Positions 17,380-26,136 of a stretch of DNA of 60,328 nucleotides are shown here, in pieces. The DNA lies in contig DASUFP010000107.1 in the NCBI GenBank assembly GCA_036274495.1, positions 1-60,328 on the forward strand, read 5' to 3'. This DNA is from DASUFP01 sp036274495. GTDB taxonomy: Bacteria > Bacteroidota > Bacteroidia > AKYH767-A > OLB10. Numbering within the stretch: the first letter of the stretch is position 1; each line of letters opens with the position of its first letter. A model generated the notes under the pieces. That model was not told where the DNA came from. It searched no databases and saw only the letters and a list, made by a program, of their open reading frames with translations. The translations under genes and the position numbers were made by a program.

Positions 17380-18285
17380 ATGATAAATTTAATTTCAAGT
17401 ATTCCGACAGTTTTGACATTACTCCTGTTGGGCTGTGGTGTGACATTTACCAACAATGAAAAAATAACGGGCTACAATCTTACAAAACCCGACAATACTT
17501 TCCTATTACCCGACACATTACACGAAGTATCAGGGTTGACAGACATAGACTCAACAACCTTTGCGTGTATCCAAGACGAAAATGGAATTCTTTTTATTTA
17601 TGACGCAAAAAAGAACGAAATCAAAAAACAATATACTTTCAATCTTGACGGGGACTATGAAGGAATAACAAGGGTTGACCAGACCATTTATGTATTAAGA
17701 AGTGACGGCACTTTATTTGAAATATCTAACTACACATCAGACAATTTTAAATTGACTTCTTATACTACTGGCATCCCTGCCAATAATAATGAAGGGCTTT
17801 GCTACGACCAAGACAACAAAAGACTACTAATTGCTTGCAAGGGGAAAATCGGAAAGGGACCCGAATACAAAGACAAAAGGGTAATTTATGGCTTTGACTT
17901 GCAGACAAAAACTCTGTCAAGTGAACCTGTTTTTGATTTTGACCTACAAGCAATTAAAGATTTTGCCAATAATAAAAACCTTAATCTACCAACAAAAACG
18001 CGTAAAAAGAATGGGCAACCTTTTACTGAACCATTTATAAAATTCGGAACTTCTGCAATTGGTATTCACCCTGTAACAAAAAAACTTTTTCTTCTTTCCG
18101 CATCAGATTATTTGCTTTTCATCTTTAATATGAAAGGGGATATTGAGCACATTGAACAACTCAATCCCACAACGTTTAACAAAGCCGAAGGAATTACCTT
18201 TTATGAAAATGGCGATATGTTAATAACAAACGAAGGACAAGACAAAAAACCAACTCTTTTATTTTTCAAATACAGACAAAAATAA
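17380..18285 (+). CDS. SdiA-regulated-domain lipoprotein (beta-propeller)
   Basis: A 301-residue lipoprotein with a lipobox (LLLGC, Cys19). The mature part is a six-bladed propeller of the SdiA-regulated/phytase-like kind. The signature HEVSGLTDID...ACIQDENGILFIYD is followed by DGDYEGITRVDQTIYVLRS, NNEGLCYDQDNKRLLIACKG and KAEGITFYENGDMLITNEG. The conserved EG-type acidic residues may bind metal, but the function of the family is unknown. An earlier ATG at 17372 meets a stop after three codons, so 17380 is the start. The UbiA-like gene begins 50 nt later on the same strand. Confidence 0.85.
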   Translation: MINLISSIPTVLTLLLLGCGVTFTNNEKITGYNLTKPDNTFLLPDTLHEVSGLTDIDSTTFACIQDENGILFIYDAKKNEIKKQYTFNLDGDYEGITRVDQTIYVLRSDGTLFEISNYTSDNFKLTSYTTGIPANNNEGLCYDQDNKRLLIACKGKIGKGPEYKDKRVIYGFDLQTKTLSSEPVFDFDLQAIKDFANNKNLNLPTKTRKKNGQPFTEPFIKFGTSAIGIHPVTKKLFLLSASDYLLFIFNMKGDIEHIEQLNPTTFNKAEGITFYENGDMLITNEGQDKKPTLLFFKYRQK

Positions 18286-18334
18286 AAACTATCAGTAACA
18301 CAAACCGACAACCAGACAGTAAAGCAAACGAATA

Positions 18335-19201
18335 TTGAAAGCAATCAGAATACTCATAAATTCAAATATTTTTATTTCTCTTTCCGCAGTTGCATTAACC
18401 TTATCGACACAAATACAGTTAGGAATTAATCCGCAATGGCATCCTTATCTGTTTTTGATTTTTTTTGCCACGCTTTTTGAATATAATCTTCATAGACTTA
18501 TTACTGTTTTAACGAATTCAGATGCTCTAAACTCTGATAAACACAATTGGGTTAAAGATAAATTGAAATGGTTTTATTTATTAGTGTTTTTATCCGTTCT
18601 TGGTTTCGCTATTTCTGTTATTGAAGCAAAATTAAAAGTGCTTCTTACATTAGCTCCAATTGCTGGGCTAACTTTATCTTATTCAACCCCTCTCTCAAAA
18701 AACACAAAAGTGCTTTTCAGACTAAGACAAATTCCCTATCTGAAAATATTCCTGATTTCTTTTGTTTGGGCTACCGTTACCATACTACTTCCTGTAATTC
18801 ATTCAGAAAAAGCATACAACAATTTTCACATTTTGACCATGATATTTGAACGTTTTTTATTTGTATTCGCAATAACAATTCCATTTGATATTCGTGACAT
18901 GAATGCAGACAGCCAAACAGGATTAAAGACAATTCCATTGCTTATTGGTGCAAAAAAATCAACATATGTTTCAATGACAACATTGGTATTATTATTTGCA
19001 GTCACAGTTATTCATTACTCAATCACAAATCAATGGTTTATTATTGGTGCATTTGCGGTTTCTTTTTTAACAACAATTGTATTTTTAACCAACGAGAGAA
19101 TACGAAATTCACCCTTATATTATTACGGAATTCTTGACGGCACGATGTTACTTCAAGGTGTCTTAGTTCTCGGATTTCATTATATCAATTTTAATTTTTA
19201 A
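18335..19201 (+). CDS. UbiA-superfamily prenyltransferase-like membrane protein
   Basis: A 288-residue integral-membrane protein with eight or nine helices. The second UbiA Asp-rich motif is clear (DIRDMNADSQTGLKTIP near 186). The first is divergent (EYNLHRL near 49 in place of NDxxD), which is seen in an uncharacterised branch. Members of the superfamily attach prenyl chains to aromatic acceptors or lipids; the substrate here is unknown. No ATG exists near the start, so TTG at 18335 is used, supported by a continuous hydrophobic helix from residue 7. It sits between the SdiA-regulated-like gene and the CLC gene (5-nt gap), so the three are probably one transcript. Confidence 0.75.
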   Translation: MKAIRILINSNIFISLSAVALTLSTQIQLGINPQWHPYLFLIFFATLFEYNLHRLITVLTNSDALNSDKHNWVKDKLKWFYLLVFLSVLGFAISVIEAKLKVLLTLAPIAGLTLSYSTPLSKNTKVLFRLRQIPYLKIFLISFVWATVTILLPVIHSEKAYNNFHILTMIFERFLFVFAITIPFDIRDMNADSQTGLKTIPLLIGAKKSTYVSMTTLVLLFAVTVIHYSITNQWFIIGAFAVSFLTTIVFLTNERIRNSPLYYYGILDGTMLLQGVLVLGFHYINFNF

Positions 19202-19206
19202 TAAAT

Positions 19207-21075
19207 ATGTTAAACAACGGAATACCAGTTTCAATCTCATTAGAGCCAACACTACAGCGAGAAAATGCAATTTCAAAAAAGAAGTATGATAAGAAAAGAT
19301 TATTACGCCTATCCATACTTGCCGTAGCAATTGCGGTTTGTATAAGTTTTATTGCAAAATTGCTTGTATATCTTATAGACTTAATTACCAACATCGCATT
19401 TTATGGCAACTTCTCTATTGAACCATCAAGTCCAATACACCATACTTATGGAATATTTGTAGTAGTCGTTCCAATAGTTGGAGGTTTAATTGTTGGCTTA
19501 ATGGCGTTATATGGTTCAAAAGCTATTAGAGGACACGGAATTCCAGAAGCAATGGAGCAAATTCTAACCAACCAAAGTAAAATAAAACCTTCCATTACAT
19601 ATTTAAAACCATTGTCAGCAGCTATCTCTATTGGCACAGGCGGTCCATTTGGTGCAGAAGGTCCGATAATTGCGACAGGTGGAGCTTTAGGTTCTACGCT
19701 TGGACAGCTTATAAAAGTCACGCCCAATGAACGAAAAATATTACTTGCTGCTGGGGCAACAGCAGGTATGTCGGCTATTTTTGGAAGTCCTTTAGCTGCA
19801 ATACTTTTAGCCGTTGAATTATTATTATTCGAGTTTTCGGCAAGGTCGTTTATTCCTGTTGCTTTGGCTTGCATTATAGGAGCAGCAGGGCATCATTTGT
19901 TATTTGAAGAAGGTGTAGTTTTCCCGCTTAATTTTCAACTGCAACTAGCATCTAACTACGCACTTTTATTTTATGGTACAATGGGAATTGTTATTGGTCT
20001 GATTTCAGTTATTGTAACCAAAATTGTGTATTGGATTGAAGACATCTTCGAAAAGCTCCCAATTCATTGGGCATGGTGGCCTGCCATTGGTGGTATAGCC
20101 GTTGGAGTGGTTGGTTTTTTTGCACCTCGTACACTTGGTGTTGGATACAGTAACATTACCGACCTTCTTACTGGCACAATGCCAATGCAAGTTGTACTTT
20201 CATTATGTATTTTAAAATTTGTGTCTTGGGCAATTTCTTTAGGTAGCGGAACATCAGGAGGAACACTTGCTCCTTTGCTTACAATAGGTGGCGCAACGGG
20301 AGCTTTGATAGGTGGAATTGGAATGTTTTGGTTTCCAAATTCGGGAATTAACATTCCTCTTTCAGTGCTTGTTGGAATGTCTGCAATGTTTGCGGGAGCA
20401 TCAAGAGCATTCTTGACATCTATTGTTTTTGCATTGGAAACTACAGGTCAATCCAATGCTTTGTTGCCTTTATTGGCTACTTGCAGTACATCGTATTTTA
20501 CATCCTTCTTTTTAATGGAAAACACCATAATGACCGAAAAAATTGCACGCAGAGGAGTTGTTACACCACATTCTTACGAGCCTGATATTCTTGAAAAAAC
20601 AACAGTAGGACAAATTATAAATGATAATGGAATTGTTATAAACGACAATATGGAAATTGGTGAAGTCCGTAACTGGCTTACAAATGAAACCGACCTACAT
20701 TCTAATTATTTTATAATTTCAGATGCAGAAGGGGAATATAAAGGTTTATTGAGTTCATCAACTCTATTTAACTCTCAACACGCCACCGATAAAAAAGTAG
20801 GTTTGATTATAAAGCGAAATAATTTATTTATTCAGCCCACGGAAACACTACGAAAAGCAGTTGAAATAATGGCAAAAGAAAATGTAGATATATTGCCAAT
20901 TGTGGTGGGCAAAAATATTACTGGCATTTTAACTTATCAACATATAATTTCTATTTATAAAAACGGAATTGACGAACACGAGAAACAACAAGCACACATT
21001 TCTTTAAACAGACAACGACTTAAATTATTGGTACACGGACAAAAACTTGTATCAATTATAAAAAGTAAAAAATAA
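19207..21075 (+). CDS. CLC-type chloride channel/antiporter with C-terminal CBS pair
   Basis: A 622-residue membrane protein. The CLC selectivity motifs are visible: GTGGPFGAEGPII near 140-152 (the gating Glu is kept) and GSGTSGGTLAPLLTIGG near 347-363. About ten hydrophobic segments cover residues 35-440. Two CBS repeats follow (about 460-520 and 530-590, including VEIMAKENVDILPIVV), likely binding a nucleotide for regulation. The ion (chloride or fluoride) and transport mode are not determinable by eye. The stop codon lies 2 nt before the attC-like site, which is the arrangement expected of the last gene in a cassette. Confidence 0.9.
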   Translation: MLNNGIPVSISLEPTLQRENAISKKKYDKKRLLRLSILAVAIAVCISFIAKLLVYLIDLITNIAFYGNFSIEPSSPIHHTYGIFVVVVPIVGGLIVGLMALYGSKAIRGHGIPEAMEQILTNQSKIKPSITYLKPLSAAISIGTGGPFGAEGPIIATGGALGSTLGQLIKVTPNERKILLAAGATAGMSAIFGSPLAAILLAVELLLFEFSARSFIPVALACIIGAAGHHLLFEEGVVFPLNFQLQLASNYALLFYGTMGIVIGLISVIVTKIVYWIEDIFEKLPIHWAWWPAIGGIAVGVVGFFAPRTLGVGYSNITDLLTGTMPMQVVLSLCILKFVSWAISLGSGTSGGTLAPLLTIGGATGALIGGIGMFWFPNSGINIPLSVLVGMSAMFAGASRAFLTSIVFALETTGQSNALLPLLATCSTSYFTSFFLMENTIMTEKIARRGVVTPHSYEPDILEKTTVGQIINDNGIVINDNMEIGEVRNWLTNETDLHSNYFIISDAEGEYKGLLSSSTLFNSQHATDKKVGLIIKRNNLFIQPTETLRKAVEIMAKENVDILPIVVGKNITGILTYQHIISIYKNGIDEHEKQQAHISLNRQRLKLLVHGQKLVSIIKSKK

Positions 21076-21077
21076 CT

Positions 21078-21176
21078 ACCGCTAACAGCGGTTTGGCGTA
21101 ATGGCGGGTGACGTGCTTCGTATGAACCTTTGTGGTAGAAATCCGCCACTACGCCAAGCCGCAAAACGTTAGCGGT
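21078..21176 (+). repeat. attC-like imperfect inverted repeat, site 3 (best preserved)
   Basis: Ends ACCGCTAAC (21078-21086) and GTTAGCGGT (21168-21176) pair perfectly. Inner arms GCGGTTTGGCGTAATGGCGG and CCGCCACTACGCCAAGCCGC pair with two differences. The right arm has unpaired AAAA between inner and outer arms, the same asymmetry as site 2. The loop holds GTGCTTCGTATGAACCTTTG. Confidence 0.85.
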
Positions 21177-21383
21177 CATGCTATTGGGACAGTGCTACCA
21201 TTAGACAGACGGGCTGTAATAAACTTTAAGACAATAAGTTTTGACAGGTGAACAACAACATACAGGCAACATAACTTCGGGACAGTTCGGGCGGACAGTC
21301 CGACACTCATGGCTACGCAATAAAAAAATTAAAACACCACCACCGCACAAAATAAATTTGAATTTCCACGGCAACCGCACAAG

Positions 21384-21445
21384 CGGCACATTTGGGGTTG
21401 CCGCAACGCTAAAATCCGACCCACTGGCAACCCCAAAAGAGCCGC
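21384..21445. repeat. Long stem-loop upstream of herA
   Basis: A perfect 12-bp stem pairs TTTGGGGTTGCC (21391-21402) with GGCAACCCCAAA (21426-21437). It is extended outward by GCGGC (21384-21388) and GCCGC (21441-21445). The loop is 23 nt. No T-run follows, so a structural or regulatory role is as likely as termination. Confidence 0.6.
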
Positions 21446-21485
21446 TTTTTGCCAACGCCTTATTAAAAACCTTACTTTAGAAACT

Positions 21486-21493
21486 TATCTTTG
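21486..21493 (+). promoter_or_regulatory. Probable -7 box of the herA operon
   Basis: TATCTTTG matches TAnnTTTG exactly, 25 nt before the herA ATG at 21519. No convincing -33 box was seen. Confidence 0.55.
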
Positions 21494-21518
21494 CGAATAT
21501 TAAAAAAACCATTATACA

Positions 21519-23630
21519 ATGAGTTTAGAAAAGAAAATTACCGAGAGAAGAGATTACGACAAAAAAGTTGAAGCCCAACAGTGGTTTCAAAAACTTATTC
21601 AACAGAATGAGTATGTCGGGGAACTCTATTCAATCAACTATGAAACCGCAAGAGTGATTATTCACGACAGCGAAAGAAAAAAAGTTGGAGGCATTCCAAG
21701 TTTAAGTTTCTTGATTGCAACAAGAATTGATTCAGCAGGCACAGCCGAAATTGATTTCAAAACCGAAGATGCCTCATTTATCCTTTTGCGTGTAATGGAC
21801 AGTGCACCACTTCCACAGGACAAGGAAGCTGAAAGAATAAGAGTTGAAACCGCACAACGAGTAAGCGGTGAAACTGAAAGGCATTGGGACAGTGACGGTG
21901 CAATGGATGCAAAAACTCGTGTATTACTTGGATATGCTGGTGTTGAGTGCAGAATTATCGGAACTTTTTACTTAGAGGAGAACGGAACAAATTCAGAAGC
22001 ACCATTGGCTTTGAAATTCGGCAGTGACATTTCAAATTACTATCCAAACCGTGGATTAAAAGTTTTTAAACCAAATGCAAAAGCGCTTGAAGAAATTGTA
22101 AACTATTGTGACCCAACCAACAAACAAGAACACCGTGATAAATACGGAAACACAGAAAAAGTGAAGTTGGGTTTTGTTCGATATGCATCAACTAACAGAA
22201 AGTATCAGCAAATAGATGATGTTCCTGTTTTCATTTATCCTGCGGATTTACTTAGTCAAAAGTCTGCTTTATTTGGCATGACGAGAACTGGAAAATCAAA
22301 CACAACAAAAATTATTGCCAAGGCAGTTTTTGAATTACGGACACCCAACAAAGAAGGAGATAAGCCACTTCGTATTGGACAGATAATTTTTGACCCGAAT
22401 GGCGAATATGCAAATGAAAATATTCAAGACAACAACAACGCTTTAAAAAATATTTGGAAACTCATTCCAAAAGCAAAGAGAGAAAACGAAGTAGTTACAT
22501 ACGGAATTACACGGCATCCAAGCGACCCACACAGAATTTTAATGTTGCTCAATTTTTACCTTGACGAGAATTTGCAAATAGGAAAGGAAATTATTGACAG
22601 CATACTTGCAGAGGATAACACCACCTATATGAAAAATTTTGTGCAAGTAACCTTTGAAGCACCTGACCCCAATGACATGAGTGCTACAACAAGATACAAC
22701 AGACGAGTTTTAGCATATCGTTCAGTTTTAGCAAGAGCAGGATTTCCAGTCCCAACAAATTTGAGAGCATCAACAAGAAATCTCTTTAATCGTGAATTGA
22801 TACAAGCAATGCAAGGTAGTCAGAGTGCTAACGCACCGGACTACCAATCAGCAGCACAAATTTTTTCAAATGCAAACCCAACTTGGGCTCAGCTTGCTAG
22901 TGCATTTGAGAACTTAGACAAGTTCATACGAGACAGTCAAAGCGGATATAGGGCATTTGAAATTACTTATGTAAGCAGACCAAACGGTTCAGGTGAAAGT
23001 TGGGCTGATGAAGAATTGAAAAAAATTATCGGAATTTTTCAATATGCAAACGGAACACGAAAAATCGGAAAAGCAGCAGAGCAACATAGTGCAGACACAA
23101 CAAATGATTATGCTCAAGACATCTGCAATCACCTTGTTGCAGGCAAACTTGTAATTATTGACCAGTCAAGCGGTGAGCCCGAATTGAATAAATCTTCTGC
23201 AAACAGAATCATGTCAAAAATTTTCAGAGAAAATCAAAGACGATTTATTCAAGGTGCAACGAGCATTCCTGAAATCTTGATTTATATTGAGGAAGCACAC
23301 AACATTCTTCCTGCGGGAAATGATTTAGACCTCTCAGACATTTGGGTGAGAACAGCGAAGGAAGGAGCTAAGTATCGCATTGGAATGGTTTACGCAACGC
23401 AAGAAGTTAGCAGCATTCAAAAAAATATTTTACGCAACACTTCAAACTGGTTTATTTCTCATTTGAATAATACAGATGAAACTAAAGAGTTGTGCAAGTA
23501 TTATGACTTTGCCGACTTTGAACCATCAATCAGGCGAGCACAAGACAAAGGTTTTTTAAGAGTGAAAACTTTGAGCAATCCTTTCGTCATTCCAGTTCAA
23601 GTAGATAAATTTCAAGTTACACAACCATGA
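21519..23630 (+). CDS. herA: HerA-like hexameric DNA translocase/helicase ATPase
   Basis: A 703-residue FtsK/HerA-clade ATPase that should form a ring and pump DNA for the partner nuclease NurA. The N-terminal HAS-type barrel region covers about 30-240. Walker A is GMTRTGKSN (253-261), FDPNGEY follows near 291, and Walker B is LIYIEEAHN (587-595). YATQEVSSI (625-633) fits the sensor region. An insertion at about 380-500 makes it longer than archaeal HerA (~500 residues). It opens an operon: its stop overlaps the nurA start (ATGA). HerA-NurA pairs act in end resection in archaea, while in bacteria HerA-like ATPases are often part of anti-phage systems. The pairing with a methyltransferase here favours defence; that is inference. 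Confidence 0.92.
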   Translation: MSLEKKITERRDYDKKVEAQQWFQKLIQQNEYVGELYSINYETARVIIHDSERKKVGGIPSLSFLIATRIDSAGTAEIDFKTEDASFILLRVMDSAPLPQDKEAERIRVETAQRVSGETERHWDSDGAMDAKTRVLLGYAGVECRIIGTFYLEENGTNSEAPLALKFGSDISNYYPNRGLKVFKPNAKALEEIVNYCDPTNKQEHRDKYGNTEKVKLGFVRYASTNRKYQQIDDVPVFIYPADLLSQKSALFGMTRTGKSNTTKIIAKAVFELRTPNKEGDKPLRIGQIIFDPNGEYANENIQDNNNALKNIWKLIPKAKRENEVVTYGITRHPSDPHRILMLLNFYLDENLQIGKEIIDSILAEDNTTYMKNFVQVTFEAPDPNDMSATTRYNRRVLAYRSVLARAGFPVPTNLRASTRNLFNRELIQAMQGSQSANAPDYQSAAQIFSNANPTWAQLASAFENLDKFIRDSQSGYRAFEITYVSRPNGSGESWADEELKKIIGIFQYANGTRKIGKAAEQHSADTTNDYAQDICNHLVAGKLVIIDQSSGEPELNKSSANRIMSKIFRENQRRFIQGATSIPEILIYIEEAHNILPAGNDLDLSDIWVRTAKEGAKYRIGMVYATQEVSSIQKNILRNTSNWFISHLNNTDETKELCKYYDFADFEPSIRRAQDKGFLRVKTLSNPFVIPVQVDKFQVTQP

Positions 23631-24997
23631 GTTTTGAAGGAGAGTTTGCTAGTTACGAACCTTTAAGGAGAGTTCTTGACAGTTCTAAAATCAAAGCACT
23701 TCAAGACCGTATGCTTATTCGTCAGCCCGATAGCGAAGAGCAAGTTGAAGGGATGCTTACTTACAAAAAAGATTTGCAGGAAAGTAATTTACAACCCGAC
23801 TTGGTTCTTGCAATTGATGGGAGTAGTCTTTCTGCAAAACCCGAAAAAGGATTTCCTGGGGCTGAAATTGGATATGTGACTATAGCCTCTGTGCTTATTG
23901 ACCTAAAACAAGTAAATGAACTTGCAAAAGATGAATTTATTAATCCAAAAAAGTTTAGGGAAACGGAGAAAGCTTCAACTATTGAAAGTGTTTTCCCGGG
24001 AAGCAACATAGTGTTAGAAGGTGAAAGCAGTCCTAAATCCTCTTTCAGAAGAGCATTGTTTGATGAATTAAAAAGTAACATCGTGTTTGCCGAAGGTGAA
24101 ACATTGCTTGACACATACGAACATTTACTACGAATTAAGCGAAGAAGATTTCCAGATTCGGAAAATAAATTGCCGTGGAGTCCAATTGAAGGTATAGAAG
24201 AACGAATGACTTATGATTTTGGCGAGTATGCATGTCCACATACAGGCAAACCCTTATTCTCAACAGATGCACTTCGGTTACATGAATTAATGAACCCAAG
24301 CGGAAGTAATGGTGAGCTTTTCGGACAAATAATGTCAACCCTTGAAAGACTTTGGCTCATCCATATTCTACGTGCATTTGAAAAGAAAAATTGGTTGGGA
24401 ACATTACGAAGAGTTGCATTTATTATGGACGGTCCATTAGCGGTATTCAGCACTTCTTCATGGTTAACAAAAGCAATTGAAGTTGAGTTAAGGAGATTAA
24501 ATGATTTGCAGAAAGGAATTAATGGAGTAGACTTAATGATAATTGGAATTGAAAAATCAGGAACATTTTTTAATCATTTTTTGGAAATTGACACAACCAA
24601 GGACGGAGTTACGGATAAATTTCCAAGACAATCTGCATTACTACTGAATGATGATTACATAAAAGAGAACATCATTTATTCTGAAAGCATAAAACCATAC
24701 GGGCAGGATACCTATTTCGGAAGAAAATTATTTTATAAAACTAAATCAGGTCATAAGATTGTTCCTGTTATTGCATATTACAATGATGAGCAAAAAAATT
24801 TAGATACGGCAAAACCAGACCAATTTTCAAGGTTAGCCGATGTAATGAGCTTGCTTGACCATCTTGCTTCAAATCAATATCCAAATTCTGTTTCTCCTCT
24901 TATTTCTGCACATGCAGAAGCCGCAATTCCTTTGAATATAGGCAAACGCATTTTTGAAGACATAGCAAGAGAAATCAGAAATAAAACAAATGCATGA
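23627..24997 (+). CDS. nurA: NurA-domain nuclease
   Basis: A 456-residue nuclease. The NurA motif I (VLAIDGSS, Asp63) and the later FIMDGPLAVF motif (Asp near 268) supply metal-binding acidic residues. A third conserved region ends near HAEAAIPL (about 433-440). NurA proteins are 5'-3' exonucleases and endonucleases stimulated by HerA. The start overlaps the herA stop and its own stop overlaps the methyltransferase start (ATGA both times), showing tight coupling and probably a fixed stoichiometry. It is longer than archaeal NurA (~340 residues), with extra sequence between the motifs. Confidence 0.88.
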   Translation: MSFEGEFASYEPLRRVLDSSKIKALQDRMLIRQPDSEEQVEGMLTYKKDLQESNLQPDLVLAIDGSSLSAKPEKGFPGAEIGYVTIASVLIDLKQVNELAKDEFINPKKFRETEKASTIESVFPGSNIVLEGESSPKSSFRRALFDELKSNIVFAEGETLLDTYEHLLRIKRRRFPDSENKLPWSPIEGIEERMTYDFGEYACPHTGKPLFSTDALRLHELMNPSGSNGELFGQIMSTLERLWLIHILRAFEKKNWLGTLRRVAFIMDGPLAVFSTSSWLTKAIEVELRRLNDLQKGINGVDLMIIGIEKSGTFFNHFLEIDTTKDGVTDKFPRQSALLLNDDYIKENIIYSESIKPYGQDTYFGRKLFYKTKSGHKIVPVIAYYNDEQKNLDTAKPDQFSRLADVMSLLDHLASNQYPNSVSPLISAHAEAAIPLNIGKRIFEDIAREIRNKTNA

Positions 24998-26118
24998 TAG
25001 ATGTCGAAAAAGTATTGAAAGGTTTTTCCACAGCTGAATCACGGTGGGCAAGGTTTGGTCCTTACTATGCCATGTTTCCGCTTGACTTTGCTTTTGAAGT
25101 TGTTGAAAAATATTCACAGAAAGGCGACTACATCATTGATCCGTTTGCGGGAAGGTGCAGCAGCATTTATGCAGGAGGAGTTTTAGGACGGAGCAGTTTA
25201 GGAATTGAAATCAATCCTGTAGGTTGGCTATATGGTTCAGTAAAACTTCAACCAGCAGACAAAGAAGAAGTTGTTGACCGCTTATTTGAAATTTATGGTA
25301 AACGGAATTACTACCGCAGAGCAATTAAAACGATGGATGAGTTTTTCCATATGTGCTACTGCGATGAAGTGCTGAAATTCTTATTATCGGCAAGAGCAAA
25401 TCTTGACTGGAGGAAAAACAATGTTGATGCAACATTAATGTCAATCATTCTCATTTACCTTCATGCAAAACTTGGAGAAGGCTTATCAAACCAAATGAGA
25501 ATGACAAAATCAATGGGAATGACATACTCTGTGAATTGGTGGAAGAAAAATAAAATGACAAAGCCACCAAAGATTAGCCCTTGTGATTTTATCATGAACA
25601 AAATCAATTGGCGTTACGAGAAAGGTAAACCAATAATTACAGAAAGTGCAGTCGTATTTGGCGACAGTTCAAATGAGTTGAGAATAATTGCAGACCGAGC
25701 AATTAAAAACAACATCAGATTTTCTTTACTGTTTACTTCACCACCTTATTGTTCAATCACTGACTATCATGCAGACCAATGGCTGCGGCTTTGGCTTTTA
25801 GGTGGGGCAGCAAATCCACAATCACTCAAAGAAAAACACAAAGGAAGATTTCTAAACAAACAAGAGTATCACGAATTACTAGATAATGTTTTCGGACTAT
25901 GTGCAAAGATGATGAAGCGTAAAAGCACAATCTATGTTCGGACGGACAAACGAGAATTTACTTTAAATACAACATTAGGAATTTTAAAAAAGCACTTTCC
26001 AAAACATAAAGTTGAAATAATTAATAAACCACTTAAAAGAAATACTAAAACTCAAACAAAACTTTATGGCGACAAATCTATGAAGCCAGGAGAAGTTGAC
26101 ATCATACTTTCAAGATAA
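24994..26118 (+). CDS. DNA methyltransferase (SPPY type)
   Basis: A 374-residue SAM-dependent DNA methyltransferase. Motif I is IIDPFAGRCSS (47-57), with IEIN as the acidic residue at the next strand (71-74), and motif IV is FTSPPY (247-252). The order I then IV and the SPPY form are typical of N4-cytosine or N6-adenine enzymes. The target base and site cannot be read from the sequence. The start overlaps the nurA stop by 4 nt. In a restriction-modification-like arrangement it would protect host DNA from the HerA-NurA nuclease. No separate target-recognition subunit is visible. Confidence 0.87.
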   Translation: MIDVEKVLKGFSTAESRWARFGPYYAMFPLDFAFEVVEKYSQKGDYIIDPFAGRCSSIYAGGVLGRSSLGIEINPVGWLYGSVKLQPADKEEVVDRLFEIYGKRNYYRRAIKTMDEFFHMCYCDEVLKFLLSARANLDWRKNNVDATLMSIILIYLHAKLGEGLSNQMRMTKSMGMTYSVNWWKKNKMTKPPKISPCDFIMNKINWRYEKGKPIITESAVVFGDSSNELRIIADRAIKNNIRFSLLFTSPPYCSITDYHADQWLRLWLLGGAANPQSLKEKHKGRFLNKQEYHELLDNVFGLCAKMMKRKSTIYVRTDKREFTLNTTLGILKKHFPKHKVEIINKPLKRNTKTQTKLYGDKSMKPGEVDIILSR

Positions 26119-26136
26119 TGCCCCGCTATTTAATAC

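Larger units (their letters stand above)
17308..21167 (+). mobile_element. Cassette 4: SdiA-regulated-like, UbiA-like and CLC genes + attC-like site
   Basis: Starts with GTTAGCGGT (17308-17316). Its 3' site opens with the exact reverse complement ACCGCTAAC (21078-21086). It carries three genes in 3.9 kb, larger than usual integron cassettes. Confidence 0.6.

Noticed and set aside
21241..21480. A 79-residue open frame before herA
   Set aside because: It starts with TTG, covers the long stem-loop and has no recognisable protein features.
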